Below are positions 6,926 through 15,979 of a stretch of DNA of 64,000 nt, in pieces. This DNA comes from Candidatus Mediterraneibacter merdipullorum. Lineage in GTDB: Bacteria; Bacillota; Clostridia; Lachnospirales; Lachnospiraceae. A model generated the notes under the pieces. The model did no database searches, had not been told where the DNA came from, and was given only the letters and a program-made list of their open reading frames with translations. The position numbers were made by a program, and so were the translations under genes. The stretch is taken from assembly GCA_019117125.1 (NCBI GenBank), contig DXAL01000023.1, forward strand, positions 31,095 to 95,094, given 5' to 3'. Each line of letters opens with the position of its first letter. The first letter of the stretch is position 1.

Positions 6926-8986
6926 ATGAACAGCAGTTCAGGAATCGGTTCTCTGAAAGGAATCGGCGAAAAAACAGAAAAACTGTTTCAGAAAATGGGG
7001 GTCCGCACAGTCGGCGACCTGATACGGTATTATCCCAGGACGTTTGACATCTATGAAGACCCGGTGCCCATCAGCGAGGCGGAGGAAGGAAAGACCGTCA
7101 CCATCGCGGGAAGTGTGTTCGGGCGGATTCAGGTGTCCGGAAGCCGGTCCCTGCAGGTGACAACGCTGTATTTAAAAGACCTGACCGGAACGATAAAGGT
7201 CATCTGGTTCCGCATGCCTTTCCTGAGGAGCACTCTCGGGAAAGGCGGGATGCTCATTCTGCGCGGACGCGTTGTGAGAAGGCGGGACGGCCTTTTGATG
7301 GAACATCCGGAAATCTTTTATCCGGCTTCCAGGTATGAGGATAAGCGCAGTACGATGCAGCCAGTCTATGCCCTTACGGGAGGACTGACGAACAATGCGG
7401 TCATCCGTGCGGTCCGCCAGGCGCTGGAGCATGCAGATGACTCCATGGACATCCTGCCGGAGCATCTCGCCGCACAGCACGGGTTCCTTCCGTATCAGGA
7501 GGCGGTTTGCGCCATGCATTTTCCGGAAGAAAAAGGGGCGTTTATCCGGGCCAGGGAGCGATTTGTCTATGAGGAATTCCTTGTCTTCCTCCTGTCCCTC
7601 CGGCAGATGAAGGAGAGCGAAGGACGCGCGGAAAACCATTTCATCCTGAAAGACCGCCCGGAGCTGGAGCGGTTCCTCAAAGCGCTTCCCTACGACCTGA
7701 CCGGCGCACAGAAAAAAGTGTGGCAGGAGATACGGGGCGACATGCAGGGAAAACATACCATGTCCCGTCTGGTCCAGGGAGACGTCGGCTCCGGGAAGAC
7801 CATCATCGCTTTCCTCGGCCTTCTCCTTGCCGGGCTGAACGGATATCAGGGGGCGCTGATGGCGCCGACGGAAGTACTGGCAAAACAGCATTATGAGAAT
7901 ACCGTCCGGCTGCTGGAAGAGTACCGTCTTCCCCTCAAAGCGGAACTGCTGACCGGTTCCATGACGGCGAAGCAGAAGCGGGAAGCGTATGAGCGCATCG
8001 CATCCGGGGAATCCTCCGTTATTATCGGGACCCACGCGCTCATTCAGGAGAAAGCGGTCTATCATGACCTTGCCCTCGTCGTCACAGACGAGCAGCACCG
8101 GTTCGGCGTGAAACAGCGGGAGGCGCTGGCGGGAAAGGGATTCCTGCCGCACATCCTTGTCATGAGCGCCACGCCCATCCCCCGCACCCTCGCCATCATC
8201 CTGTACGGGGACCTGGATATCTCGGTCATCGACGAGATGCCGAAAGACCGTCTCCCCATCAAGAACTGTGTGGTGGATACCGGATACCGGGAGAAGGCAT
8301 ACCGGTTCATGAAAAAACAGGTGGAGCAGGGGCGGCAGTGCTATGTGATATGCCCGATGGTGGAAGAAAGCGAGAACCTGGAGGCGGAGAATGTACAGGA
8401 CTATTCCCGGATGCTTTCCGAAGAGATGGGAAGCGGGATAACGGTGGGATGCCTCCACGGAAAGATGAAGCAGCAGGAAAAAGATGCGGTCATGGAGGCG
8501 TTCGGCAGAAACGAGATACAGATACTCGTGTCGACGACGGTCATCGAAGTGGGCATCGATGTGCCGAACGCAACGGTCATCCTGATTGAGAATGCCGAGC
8601 GGTTCGGACTTGCACAGCTCCATCAGCTGCGCGGCCGCGTGGGAAGAGGCAGGCATCAGTCCTACTGCATTTTCCTGTCCGCTTCCAAATCGGATGAGAC
8701 AAAAGAACGACTGGATATCCTCAACCGCTCAAACGACGGATTTTTCATTGCAGGAGAGGACCTGCGGCTAAGAGGTCCCGGCGACCTGTTCGGCATCCGG
8801 CAGAGCGGCATCCTGGATTTCCAGGTGGCGGATGTCTTTCAGGACGCGGCGCTGTTAAAGAAGGCGGGAGAGGATGCCGGAAGGCTCCTCGCGTCAGACC
8901 CGGGACTTCAGGCGCCGGAGCACCGGAAGCTGAGACGCCATATCGAACAGAAGATAAACGAGACCATGCTGGAAACGACGCTTTGA
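6926..8986 (+). CDS. recG: ATP-dependent DNA helicase RecG
   Basis: 686 aa, the normal length. N-terminal wedge/OB domain, then the helicase domains: Walker A GDVGSGKT (near 286), DEQH box (near 388), SATPIPRT, and the C-terminal QLHQLRGRVGRG. It remodels stalled forks and branched DNA. It begins 7 bp after the upstream gene, so it is co-transcribed with it. Confidence 0.97.
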   Translation: MNSSSGIGSLKGIGEKTEKLFQKMGVRTVGDLIRYYPRTFDIYEDPVPISEAEEGKTVTIAGSVFGRIQVSGSRSLQVTTLYLKDLTGTIKVIWFRMPFLRSTLGKGGMLILRGRVVRRRDGLLMEHPEIFYPASRYEDKRSTMQPVYALTGGLTNNAVIRAVRQALEHADDSMDILPEHLAAQHGFLPYQEAVCAMHFPEEKGAFIRARERFVYEEFLVFLLSLRQMKESEGRAENHFILKDRPELERFLKALPYDLTGAQKKVWQEIRGDMQGKHTMSRLVQGDVGSGKTIIAFLGLLLAGLNGYQGALMAPTEVLAKQHYENTVRLLEEYRLPLKAELLTGSMTAKQKREAYERIASGESSVIIGTHALIQEKAVYHDLALVVTDEQHRFGVKQREALAGKGFLPHILVMSATPIPRTLAIILYGDLDISVIDEMPKDRLPIKNCVVDTGYREKAYRFMKKQVEQGRQCYVICPMVEESENLEAENVQDYSRMLSEEMGSGITVGCLHGKMKQQEKDAVMEAFGRNEIQILVSTTVIEVGIDVPNATVILIENAERFGLAQLHQLRGRVGRGRHQSYCIFLSASKSDETKERLDILNRSNDGFFIAGEDLRLRGPGDLFGIRQSGILDFQVADVFQDAALLKKAGEDAGRLLASDPGLQAPEHRKLRRHIEQKINETMLETTL

Positions 8987-9015
8987 CCTGCAGGGTAAAA
9001 TGTTACGAATTTCCA

Positions 9016-9044
9016 GTTTAAAAGAACGAATCCTCCACATACTA
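9016..9044 (+). promoter_or_regulatory. probable sigma-G (forespore) promoter of the SASP gene
   Basis: A -10 element CATACTA (9038-9044) fits the sigma-G consensus exactly, with GTTTA (9016-9020) 17 bp upstream as a partial -35. SASP genes are the classic sigma-G targets. About 150 bp separate it from the SASP start, so the leader would be long. Confidence 0.55.
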
Positions 9045-9076
9045 TGGATGTGACAGGAAGGACCGAACAGACAGAC

Positions 9077-9135
9077 GCATGAGGACCGGCTGCACACGCG
9101 GCCGTCTTCATACAGATGCAGCCGGTCCCGAATGC
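9077..9135 (+). other. long hairpin in the recG-SASP gap
   Basis: A perfect 12-bp stem, GGACCGGCTGCA (9083-9094) with its complement at 9117-9128, extended outside by GCAT/ATGC (9077-9080, 9132-9135). No T-tract follows, so it is a poor terminator. A second 7-bp hairpin GTAACTT/AAGTTAC (9151-9169) lies 11 bp before the SASP ribosome site. Both would be in the leader if the sigma-G promoter is right. Confidence 0.7.
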
Positions 9136-9195
9136 CGCACACAAACGAAAGTAACTTGACAGAAGTTACGAAAATGCAAAAGGAGGAAATTGATC

Positions 9196-9402
9196 ATGGC
9201 AAGTCGTTCATCGAACAGAGCAGCTGTGCCTGAGGCAAAGGGCGCGCTGGACAAATTCAAGTACGAAGTGGCCAACGAGCTGGGGGTACCGTTATCTGAC
9301 GGTTACAACGGCGACCTCACTTCCAAGCAGAATGGTTCTGTAGGAGGATATATGGTCAAGAAAATGATCGAGCAGCAGGAAAAACAGATGGCGGGCAAAT
9401 AA
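9196..9402 (+). CDS. alpha/beta-type small acid-soluble spore protein
   Basis: 68 aa. Contains KYEVANELGV, the family's conserved site cleaved by the GPR protease at germination, and the C-terminal GSVGGYMVKKMIE that binds DNA. Such proteins coat spore DNA in the A-form and protect it from UV. ATG 9196 has AGGAGG at 9181-9186. Expected to be expressed only in the forespore. Confidence 0.95.
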   Translation: MASRSSNRAAVPEAKGALDKFKYEVANELGVPLSDGYNGDLTSKQNGSVGGYMVKKMIEQQEKQMAGK

Positions 9403-9440
9403 CGCCGCCAGATTCCAGTTGTTGTTTCCGAAAGACAGGG

Positions 9441-9473
9441 AAAAGCGCCCGGGATTGACCTGGGCGCTTTTTT
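9441..9473 (+). terminator. terminator after the SASP gene
   Basis: Stem AAAGCGCCC/GGGCGCTTT with an 11-nt loop, followed by a T run ending at 9473. Confidence 0.9.
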
Positions 9474-9509
9474 CTGCTAAAATTCAGCATATGAAACGGG
9501 GTGGAAAAC

Positions 9510-10079
9510 ATGAGAGTGATCGCCGGAAGCGCAAGGAGTTTAAGGCTGAAGACACTGGACGGGCTGGAGACGAGACCCACGACAGACCGCATCAAGGAAA
9601 CACTGTTTAATATCATCGGGCCGTCGGTATACGGCAGCATTTTTCTCGACCTGTTCAGCGGAAGCGGCGGCATCGGCATCGAAGCGCTGAGCCGTGGGGC
9701 GAAGGAAGCCGTGTTCGTGGAGCACAATCCGAAGGCGATGCAGTGCATCCGGGACAACCTGAAATTTACCCGTCTGGACGGGAAGGCATTGACCATCACG
9801 TCGGACGTGATGGATGCGCTGTACCGGCTGGAGGGAGAGCACGTGTTCGACCTCATCTTCATGGACCCGCCCTATGACAGAGGACTCGAGAAAAAGGTGC
9901 TGGAATACCTCTCGGGCTCGGAGCTTGTCTATGATGATACGGTCATCATTGTGGAAGCGTCCCGGGATACGGATTTCTCCTACGCGGACCGGCTGGGATT
10001 TTCAGTGGTGCGCGAAAAGACATACAAGACAAACAAACATGTATTTATTGAGAAGGCGGGGGTGGAGGATATATGCTGA
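9510..10079 (+). CDS. rsmD: 16S rRNA (guanine966-N2)-methyltransferase RsmD
   Basis: 189 aa Rossmann methyltransferase. SAM-binding motif [18 protein letters not shown] near residues 47-64 and catalytic motif DPPYDRG near 120. It methylates G966 of 16S rRNA during 30S assembly. Start ATG 9510 gives the family N-terminus [13 protein letters not shown] 9501 is in frame but probably part of the ribosome site. It overlaps coaD, as in many Firmicutes. Confidence 0.95.
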   Translation: MRVIAGSARSLRLKTLDGLETRPTTDRIKETLFNIIGPSVYGSIFLDLFSGSGGIGIEALSRGAKEAVFVEHNPKAMQCIRDNLKFTRLDGKALTITSDVMDALYRLEGEHVFDLIFMDPPYDRGLEKKVLEYLSGSELVYDDTVIIVEASRDTDFSYADRLGFSVVREKTYKTNKHVFIEKAGVEDIC

Positions 10080-10570
10080 GGGCAATCTATCCGGGCAGTT
10101 TTGACCCGGTCACATACGGACATATGGATATCATCGAAAGGTCCCGCAAGATCGTGGACGAACTCATCGTCGGCGTATTGTGCAATAAAGCGAAAATGCC
10201 GTTGTTTTCTGCGGAAGAACGTGTTAAAATGTTAGAGGAAGTGACGAAAGAGTTCCGGAATGTCCGCATCGTGCCGTTTAACGGTCTCCTTGTCGATTTT
10301 GCGGCGGGGATGAAAGCCGACCTCATCATCCGCGGTCTGCGCGCGATTACGGACTTTGAATATGAACTTCAGATGTCGCAGACCAACCACAAACTGGAAC
10401 CAAATGTTGAAACTATGTTTTTGACGACCAGTATTGAATATTCATATTTGAGTTCCACCACAGTGAGGGAGATTGCTGCCTTTGGGGGAGATCTGACACA
10501 GTTTGTGCCGGAAGCAGTTGCTGTGGAGCTTAGGAAAAAGATGAGTACAAAAGGAGAGTGTAAGAAATGA
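10073..10570 (+). CDS. coaD: phosphopantetheine adenylyltransferase
   Basis: 165 aa. Nucleotidyltransferase motifs [11 protein letters not shown] (H17) and SSTTVRE near residue 128. It catalyses the fourth step of coenzyme A synthesis, 4'-phosphopantetheine plus ATP to dephospho-CoA. The start overlaps the rsmD stop by 7 bp, giving translational coupling. Confidence 0.97.
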   Translation: MLRAIYPGSFDPVTYGHMDIIERSRKIVDELIVGVLCNKAKMPLFSAEERVKMLEEVTKEFRNVRIVPFNGLLVDFAAGMKADLIIRGLRAITDFEYELQMSQTNHKLEPNVETMFLTTSIEYSYLSSTTVREIAAFGGDLTQFVPEAVAVELRKKMSTKGECKK

Positions 10571-11142
10571 GCAGCCGTATTGAGCAGATCATCGAAGAGA
10601 TTGAGGAGTACATTGACAGAGACTGTAAATTCCAGCCCCTGTCTACGACAAAAATCATCGTCAACAAGGAACATCTGGACGAACTCCTGAGGGAGCTCAG
10701 GATGAAGACACCGGATGAGATCAAGCGTTATCAGAAGATTATCGCGAACCGCGACGCCATTCTTGCCGATGCAAAGGCAAAGGCTGATGCCATGATAGAG
10801 GAGGCGCAGGTGCAGACGACGGAGCTTGTCAGCGAGCATGAAATCATGCAGCAGGCTTACGCGCAGGCAAATGAAATCGTGACACAGGCCACCGCGCAGG
10901 CACAGGAGATTGTGGACAATGCGACGCGGGATGCAAATGAGATACGCATCGGCGCGATCCAGTATACGGACGACCTGCTCGCAAACGCCGAGAGCATCAT
11001 CGGACACACGCTTGACAGTTATACGACAAAATACGACGGACTGATCAACTCCCTCCAGGAATGCTACGACACGGTCCGCTCCAACCGGGCGGAACTGGAG
11101 ATACCGGAGGAGGATTCCGACAGTTACGGGAATCCGGAATAA
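10567..11142 (+). CDS. coiled-coil protein resembling V-ATPase subunit E/H-like proteins
   Basis: 191 aa. Residues 60-130 are a long Ala/Gln/Glu-rich helix ([33 protein letters not shown]) of the stalk-like kind that automatic annotation calls ATPase subunit E or H. There is no ATPase operon here, so that name is not supported; a DivIVA-like scaffold role is equally possible. The ATG overlaps the coaD stop by 4 bp, after AAAGGAG. Confidence 0.7.
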   Translation: MSSRIEQIIEEIEEYIDRDCKFQPLSTTKIIVNKEHLDELLRELRMKTPDEIKRYQKIIANRDAILADAKAKADAMIEEAQVQTTELVSEHEIMQQAYAQANEIVTQATAQAQEIVDNATRDANEIRIGAIQYTDDLLANAESIIGHTLDSYTTKYDGLINSLQECYDTVRSNRAELEIPEEDSDSYGNPE

Positions 11143-11147
11143 ACCGG

Positions 11148-12128
11148 TCAGGACAGATAGAGATACAGAAAACCAAGAAGACTGGCTGCCGCTGCGGCAG
11201 TCAGTTTTTGTATGATGTACGGGGACATCGGTATCCCGGTCCCTTTGAGCATGCTCCTTGTCTGGGCTGCGGCACAGAATCCGCCAAAGGAAGTCAGTCC
11301 GAGGACGAGCGGATAGCAGACGGTCATATCCGGGATGTCATTTCCCAGCATCCGGATGCCTCCGGTTATCTCCAGAAGAGGCAGAACAAACCGGATGACC
11401 GGGAGTGCGCCTGTCATTTCCTGGAACAGGCGGATGAGAATGGAGAAGAATATGATATAGAGCCCTACATGTACAATGGCTTCATAACTGTCATTCAGAC
11501 CGGAATCCAGCGCGGCAAGGTCAAAGGAGCGGTCCCCGGAGCCTGTTTTCCTGACGCTTTTTTGAAAACGCCGTCTGCCGCTGCGATACAGGTACCGGAA
11601 GGGGAAGCTTAAGAAGACCGGAACACCGGTCAGTATCAAAAGGGTGGGCAGGAGCAGGTCCTCTCTTCCGAGGGTGCCCCACACGACATAATTGATGATG
11701 AACCCGGGGCTTACATTATTGCAGAAGGAGAGGAGGTAGGCGCCTTCTTCCCGCGTGATGCTGCCGGTGCGCACCAGGTCAGCTGCGCTTTTTGCCCCCA
11801 TGGGATAGCCGCAGAGAAATCCGGTGAGCACAGCGTACGCTCCGGCATCCGAGGTGCCGAAAACGGCGGACGACGCCCTGCCGAACAGCTTTGCCACAAG
11901 GGTGATGCCCCCGCAGGAGACCATCAGTCCGGAGACAAGCATAAAGGGAAACAGGGTGGGGAAGACCGTCTCTGCCCAGAGCAGGAGACCGCTCCTGGTT
12001 CCTTCAAACACGGCACGGGGACAGAACAGCATCGCTCCAAAGAGACAGAGGACAGGGACGCCTCTCCGGAAAACGGTCAGGAAAGGAACGCCTGGAAGAA
12101 GACGGTCCCTGCGCACACGGTATCTCAC
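11148..12128 (-). CDS. ylbJ: sporulation integral membrane protein YlbJ
   Basis: 326 aa with about eight hydrophobic segments and the nucleoside-recognition gate motif (LTGFLCGYPMGAKSAADL). In Bacillus ylbJ follows coaD, is made in the mother cell under sigma-E and is needed for normal spores. Here it is on the opposite strand to coaD, converging with it 5 bp apart. The GTG start at 12128 has AAAGGAG directly upstream. Confidence 0.9.
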   Translation of the reverse strand: MRYRVRRDRLLPGVPFLTVFRRGVPVLCLFGAMLFCPRAVFEGTRSGLLLWAETVFPTLFPFMLVSGLMVSCGGITLVAKLFGRASSAVFGTSDAGAYAVLTGFLCGYPMGAKSAADLVRTGSITREEGAYLLSFCNNVSPGFIINYVVWGTLGREDLLLPTLLILTGVPVFLSFPFRYLYRSGRRRFQKSVRKTGSGDRSFDLAALDSGLNDSYEAIVHVGLYIIFFSILIRLFQEMTGALPVIRFVLPLLEITGGIRMLGNDIPDMTVCYPLVLGLTSFGGFCAAAQTRSMLKGTGIPMSPYIIQKLTAAAAASLLGFLYLYLS

Positions 12129-12195
12129 GGAATCTCCTTTCCCCTCAGGAGGACAGCAGCTTCCCTGCGCTCCTGGGGATGTTTGTTTCTCTTTA

Positions 12196-12222
12196 CTTAT
12201 ATGATATCCGCATGTTCTTTAT
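12196..12222 (-). promoter_or_regulatory. candidate sigma-E promoter of ylbJ
   Basis: On the minus strand ATA (12220-12222), 16-bp spacer, CATATAAG (12196-12203), close to the sigma-E pattern ATA-16-CATACAAT. The position 70 bp upstream of ylbJ and the known sigma-E control in Bacillus support it, but the -10 is imperfect. Confidence 0.4.
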
Positions 12223-12291
12223 GTGCGGCACATATAGTGATAAAGACCTGCCGGACCGGGTGGCCGGCAGGGAAAGATATAAGGGAAAGGG

Positions 12292-13152
12292 ATGTTGGAA
12301 GGATTGAAGCGGATTTCTGCGGGAACACTGCCCGGCTGTGTCATCCTGCTGTTTCTCCTGGTGTTCTTCAGCGCGCTGGGGATTCCCCGGCTTCGCTTCC
12401 TGAGCGGGCAGAGCCGCCTTTCCGCCGATACGGTGCAAAGCAGCGGCTTCCGGAGGCAGACCGTCCCCACGGAAGCGGCGGAGCGCATCCGCAAAATGGA
12501 TGCCCCGGGCAGCTATCTGGCAGTATACTGGCTGGAGACCCGGTTTGGCGAAACCGGCGGCGACCTGACAGAAGAAGAGGCGGCTGCCTGCAGAAAGCGA
12601 TGGGAAAGGACAGAGGGATGGGGCGGCTATCTTGGCGCATGCCAGGCGGTCTGGGATGACCTGGAATGTTTCCCGGTCGCGTCGAAAGGGAGCGGCATCC
12701 GGGTTTCTTTTGAAGACTCCTGGATGTTTGACCGGACATACCGGGAAGAGCGGGGCCACGAGGGAACTGACATCATGCCGGATGCGAACCGGCGCGGCGT
12801 GCTTCCGGTGGTCAGCATGACAGACGGAGTGGTGGAAAAGCTGGGCTGGCTGGAGCTGGGCGGTTACCGCGTCGGCATCCGGGCGCCGGGAGGCGCATAC
12901 TTTTATTATGCACATCTGGACTCCTATGGGGATATCCGGGAAGGCAGCGAAGTAAAGGCAGGGGACCTGCTGGGATTTATGGGAGACACCGGATACGGGA
13001 CGGAAGAAGGAACGAAAGGAAAGTTTCCCGTCCACCTCCATGTAGGCATCTATATCGGAAGCGGGGAAGAGGAGGTCAGCGTCAATCCTTATGCGGCGCT
13101 GCGCTATCTGGAAGAGAAAAAAACTGGGGTTTCAGTCATTCTGAAAACATGA
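12292..13152 (+). CDS. membrane-anchored M23 (LytM-type) metallopeptidase
   Basis: 286 aa. An N-terminal membrane anchor (residues 15-32) and an extracytoplasmic M23 domain with the zinc ligands GHEGTD (H156, D160) and HLHVG (H248, H250), so it should be catalytically active, unlike SpoIIQ, which lacks a ligand in Bacillus. The family cuts peptide crosslinks in peptidoglycan. It is divergent from ylbJ, so a sporulation role is possible but not shown. Confidence 0.85.
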   Translation: MLEGLKRISAGTLPGCVILLFLLVFFSALGIPRLRFLSGQSRLSADTVQSSGFRRQTVPTEAAERIRKMDAPGSYLAVYWLETRFGETGGDLTEEEAAACRKRWERTEGWGGYLGACQAVWDDLECFPVASKGSGIRVSFEDSWMFDRTYREERGHEGTDIMPDANRRGVLPVVSMTDGVVEKLGWLELGGYRVGIRAPGGAYFYYAHLDSYGDIREGSEVKAGDLLGFMGDTGYGTEEGTKGKFPVHLHVGIYIGSGEEEVSVNPYAALRYLEEKKTGVSVILKT

Positions 13153-13188
13153 TACAATATCCTCTGTGAGGAAGATGGAGGTCAAAAG

Positions 13189-14604
13189 ATGAATCTGCCG
13201 GCAGCATTTGAAGAAAAGATGAGACGCCTTCTGGGGGAAGCGGGATACAGCAGTTATCTGGACTGCTTTGAGAAACCGCGGTATTACGGACTGCGGGTGA
13301 ACACGGCAAAGATTTCTGTGGAGGACTTTTTAAAGCTGGCGCCCTGGCCGTTAAGACCGGTGCCCTGGATTCGCAACGGGTTCTATTATGACGGGGAGAA
13401 CTATCAGCCTGCCAAGCATCCGTATTACTTTGCAGGACTTTACTACCTGCAGGAGCCCAGCGCCATGACGCCTGCGGACCGGCTGCATGTGGAGCCGGGG
13501 GACCGGGTGCTCGACGTGTGTGCCGCGCCCGGAGGGAAGGCGACAGAGCTCGGCGCGAAGCTGTGCGGGACCGGCGTGCTCGCCGCAAATGACTTGAGCA
13601 GCTCCCGCGCGAAAGGACTTTTAAAGAACATCGAGCTGATGGGCATCGGCAATGTCCTGGTTCTCAGCGAGGAGCCGGGAAGGCTGATTCCCTATTTCCG
13701 GGGATACTTTGACAAGATACTGATTGACGCGCCCTGCTCCGGAGAGGGGATGTTCCGCAAAGACAGCCGCATGATACGGGCGTGGGAGGGACACGGACCG
13801 GACTATTTCTCAAAGATACAGAAGAGCATCGTCACACAGGCGGCGCAGATGCTCCGTCCGGGCGGGATGATGCTCTATTCGACCTGTACCTTCTCGCCGG
13901 AAGAAAATGAGCAGACCATCGAGCATCTGCTGAAAGAATATCCGGAATTTACCGTTTGCCCCATGGAAGGATACGAAGGCTTTGTACCCGGAATGCCGGA
14001 GACGACCGTCTCAAAAGACGCGCGCCTGAAGCATACGGTGCGGATATTCCCTCATCGCATGGAAGGCGAGGGACATTTTCTGGCGCTCCTGAAAAAAGAC
14101 GGGGAGAGACGGGATGACGGCGGACATACCGGGGAGATAAAGAGTACTCCTGTCAGGGGAAACCGCACGGGCGGACCGGTTCCGGAGGAACTTGCCGCTT
14201 TCCTGGGCAGCATCCGGCGCACGTTCGCCCCGGAACGGATTGACGTCCGCGGCGGAAAAGTTTACTACATGCCGGAGGGGCTCCCGGATTTAAAAGGCGT
14301 TCGTTTCCTGCGCACGGGACTGCTGCTCGGCGAACTGAAAAAGAACCGGTTTGAGCCGAGCCAGGCTCTTGCCATGAATTTAAAGAAAGCGGAATACGAC
14401 TGCTGCATCGACTTTCCCGCGTCAGATGAGCGGACGCTCCGCTACCTGAAAGGGGAGACGCTGGATGTATCGGACCTGGCATCCCCGAAAGAAAAAGGAT
14501 GGTACCTTGTCTGTGTAGACGGATATCCGCTGGGCTTCGGCAAACTCGCCGGACAGACGCTCAAGAACAAGTATCTTCCGGGATGGCGGTGGCAGTCTTC
14601 ATGA
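13189..14604 (+). CDS. RsmF/NOP-type rRNA (cytosine-C5)-methyltransferase
   Basis: 471 aa. SAM-binding VCAAPGGKA (near 107) and the two catalytic cysteines in DAPCSGEGMF (near 182) and YSTCTF (near 234). A C-terminal RsmF-like extension follows, ending in a PUA-like region (LGFGKLAGQTLKNKYLPGW). It makes 5-methylcytosine in rRNA; which base cannot be told. GGAGGT precedes the ATG, and the stop overlaps the next gene as ATGA. Confidence 0.92.
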   Translation: MNLPAAFEEKMRRLLGEAGYSSYLDCFEKPRYYGLRVNTAKISVEDFLKLAPWPLRPVPWIRNGFYYDGENYQPAKHPYYFAGLYYLQEPSAMTPADRLHVEPGDRVLDVCAAPGGKATELGAKLCGTGVLAANDLSSSRAKGLLKNIELMGIGNVLVLSEEPGRLIPYFRGYFDKILIDAPCSGEGMFRKDSRMIRAWEGHGPDYFSKIQKSIVTQAAQMLRPGGMMLYSTCTFSPEENEQTIEHLLKEYPEFTVCPMEGYEGFVPGMPETTVSKDARLKHTVRIFPHRMEGEGHFLALLKKDGERRDDGGHTGEIKSTPVRGNRTGGPVPEELAAFLGSIRRTFAPERIDVRGGKVYYMPEGLPDLKGVRFLRTGLLLGELKKNRFEPSQALAMNLKKAEYDCCIDFPASDERTLRYLKGETLDVSDLASPKEKGWYLVCVDGYPLGFGKLAGQTLKNKYLPGWRWQSS

Positions 14605-15326
14605 AGATACGGTTGGACAAGTATCTGACCGATATGGGCGCAGGGACCAGGAGCGGGATTAAGAAAGAGATTCGGGCGGGAAATGTCCTGGTAAACGGAC
14701 AGGTACAGAAACGCCCGGAAGTGAAAGTAGATACAGAGGAAGACACTGTCACGCTGGATGGACAGGCAGTCGCCTACGCTGCCTTTGAATACTATATGCT
14801 GAACAAGCCGGCGGGCGTGGTGTCCGCCACATCAGACAAAAAAGAGACGACCGTTGTCGACCTGATACGGGAGAGGAAGCGAAGGGACCTTTTCCCGGTG
14901 GGGCGGCTGGACAAGGATACCGAGGGACTTCTCATCCTTACCAATGACGGAGGGCTTTCCCATCGGCTTCTTTCACCTTCAAAGCATGTGGATAAAGTCT
15001 ATTTTGCGGTGACGGACGGTCCTGTGACCGAAGAAGAGGTCAGACGGTTCGCGGAAGGAGTGGACATCGGAGATGACGCTCCCACACTCCCGGCGCATCT
15101 TGTGATTGAGTCGTCCGGGGAGCATTCCCGCATCCGGCTGACCATATGCGAAGGGAGATATCACCAGGTGAAGCGGATGTTCGCGGCAGTCGGCAGGAAC
15201 GTCCTTTATCTGAAGCGCATCCGGATGGGCGGGCTCGCACTGGACGAGCGGCTTGCCCCGGGCGAATACCGCAGACTGACGGAAGAAGAGGTGGAACGAT
15301 TATGCTCACAGGAAAAAAGGCTGTAA
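14601..15326 (+). CDS. RsuA-family pseudouridine synthase
   Basis: 241 aa. N-terminal S4 RNA-binding domain (MKIRLDKYLTDMGAGTR), then the synthase domain with catalytic Asp104 in GRLDKDTEGLL. RsuA of E. coli modifies U516 of 16S rRNA; the exact target here is inferred. The start is the ATG of an ATGA overlap with the methyltransferase; the frame is open further upstream but inside that gene. Confidence 0.92.
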   Translation: MKIRLDKYLTDMGAGTRSGIKKEIRAGNVLVNGQVQKRPEVKVDTEEDTVTLDGQAVAYAAFEYYMLNKPAGVVSATSDKKETTVVDLIRERKRRDLFPVGRLDKDTEGLLILTNDGGLSHRLLSPSKHVDKVYFAVTDGPVTEEEVRRFAEGVDIGDDAPTLPAHLVIESSGEHSRIRLTICEGRYHQVKRMFAAVGRNVLYLKRIRMGGLALDERLAPGEYRRLTEEEVERLCSQEKRL

Positions 15327-15979
15327 TATTTGATATGGACGGCTCTCTCGTCGATTCCATGTGGATATGGCCCGAGGTGGACCGGATATTCATGGACCGA
15401 TATTCCCTCACGCCTCCCGCCACATTCCACAAAGATATCGAGGGGATGAGTTATACCGAGACCGCCCGCTACTTTGTGGATACCTTCCGGATGGAGCGGA
15501 CGGTGGAACAGGTGATGCAGGAGTGGCGGGACATGACGGTGCGGCTTTATTCCACGGAAGTGTTTCCGAAGCCGGGCGCTGTGGAATTCCTGGACGAGAT
15601 GAAGCGCAGGGGGATTTTCCTCGGCATCGCCACGAGCAACGACCGGGTCATCGCTGATGCGGCGCTCAATGCCCGCGCGCTCATGCCGTATTTTGATTCT
15701 GTGCGCACGTCCTGCGAAGTGGCGGCGGGAAAGCCGGCGCCGGACGTCTATCTGAAGGTGGCGGAAGACCTCGGGGTGGAACCATCCGAGTGCCTCGTGT
15801 TCGAGGACGTCCCGAACGGCATCCTTGCAGGGAAGAATGCGGGGATGGAAGTGTGCGCGGTGGACGACGCCTTTTCCCGGCCGCTGGAAGCGGAGAAGAA
15901 ACGGCTTGCGGATTATTTCATCCGTGATTTTTATGATATCCCGGAACAGACATATGAAAGGTGCGGAAAAGAAAAGTGA
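15302..15979 (+). CDS. HAD-superfamily phosphatase / beta-phosphoglucomutase-like
   Basis: 225 aa. Motif I FDMDGSLVDS with nucleophile D11 and acid D13; motif II IATSN; motif III GKPAPDVY; motif IV FEDVPNGI. A cap domain lies between motifs I and II. The substrate cannot be inferred. It overlaps the upstream gene by 25 bp and the downstream gene by 19 bp, so the run 13.2-19.4 kb is one tight operon. Confidence 0.88.
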   Translation: MLTGKKAVIFDMDGSLVDSMWIWPEVDRIFMDRYSLTPPATFHKDIEGMSYTETARYFVDTFRMERTVEQVMQEWRDMTVRLYSTEVFPKPGAVEFLDEMKRRGIFLGIATSNDRVIADAALNARALMPYFDSVRTSCEVAAGKPAPDVYLKVAEDLGVEPSECLVFEDVPNGILAGKNAGMEVCAVDDAFSRPLEAEKKRLADYFIRDFYDIPEQTYERCGKEK

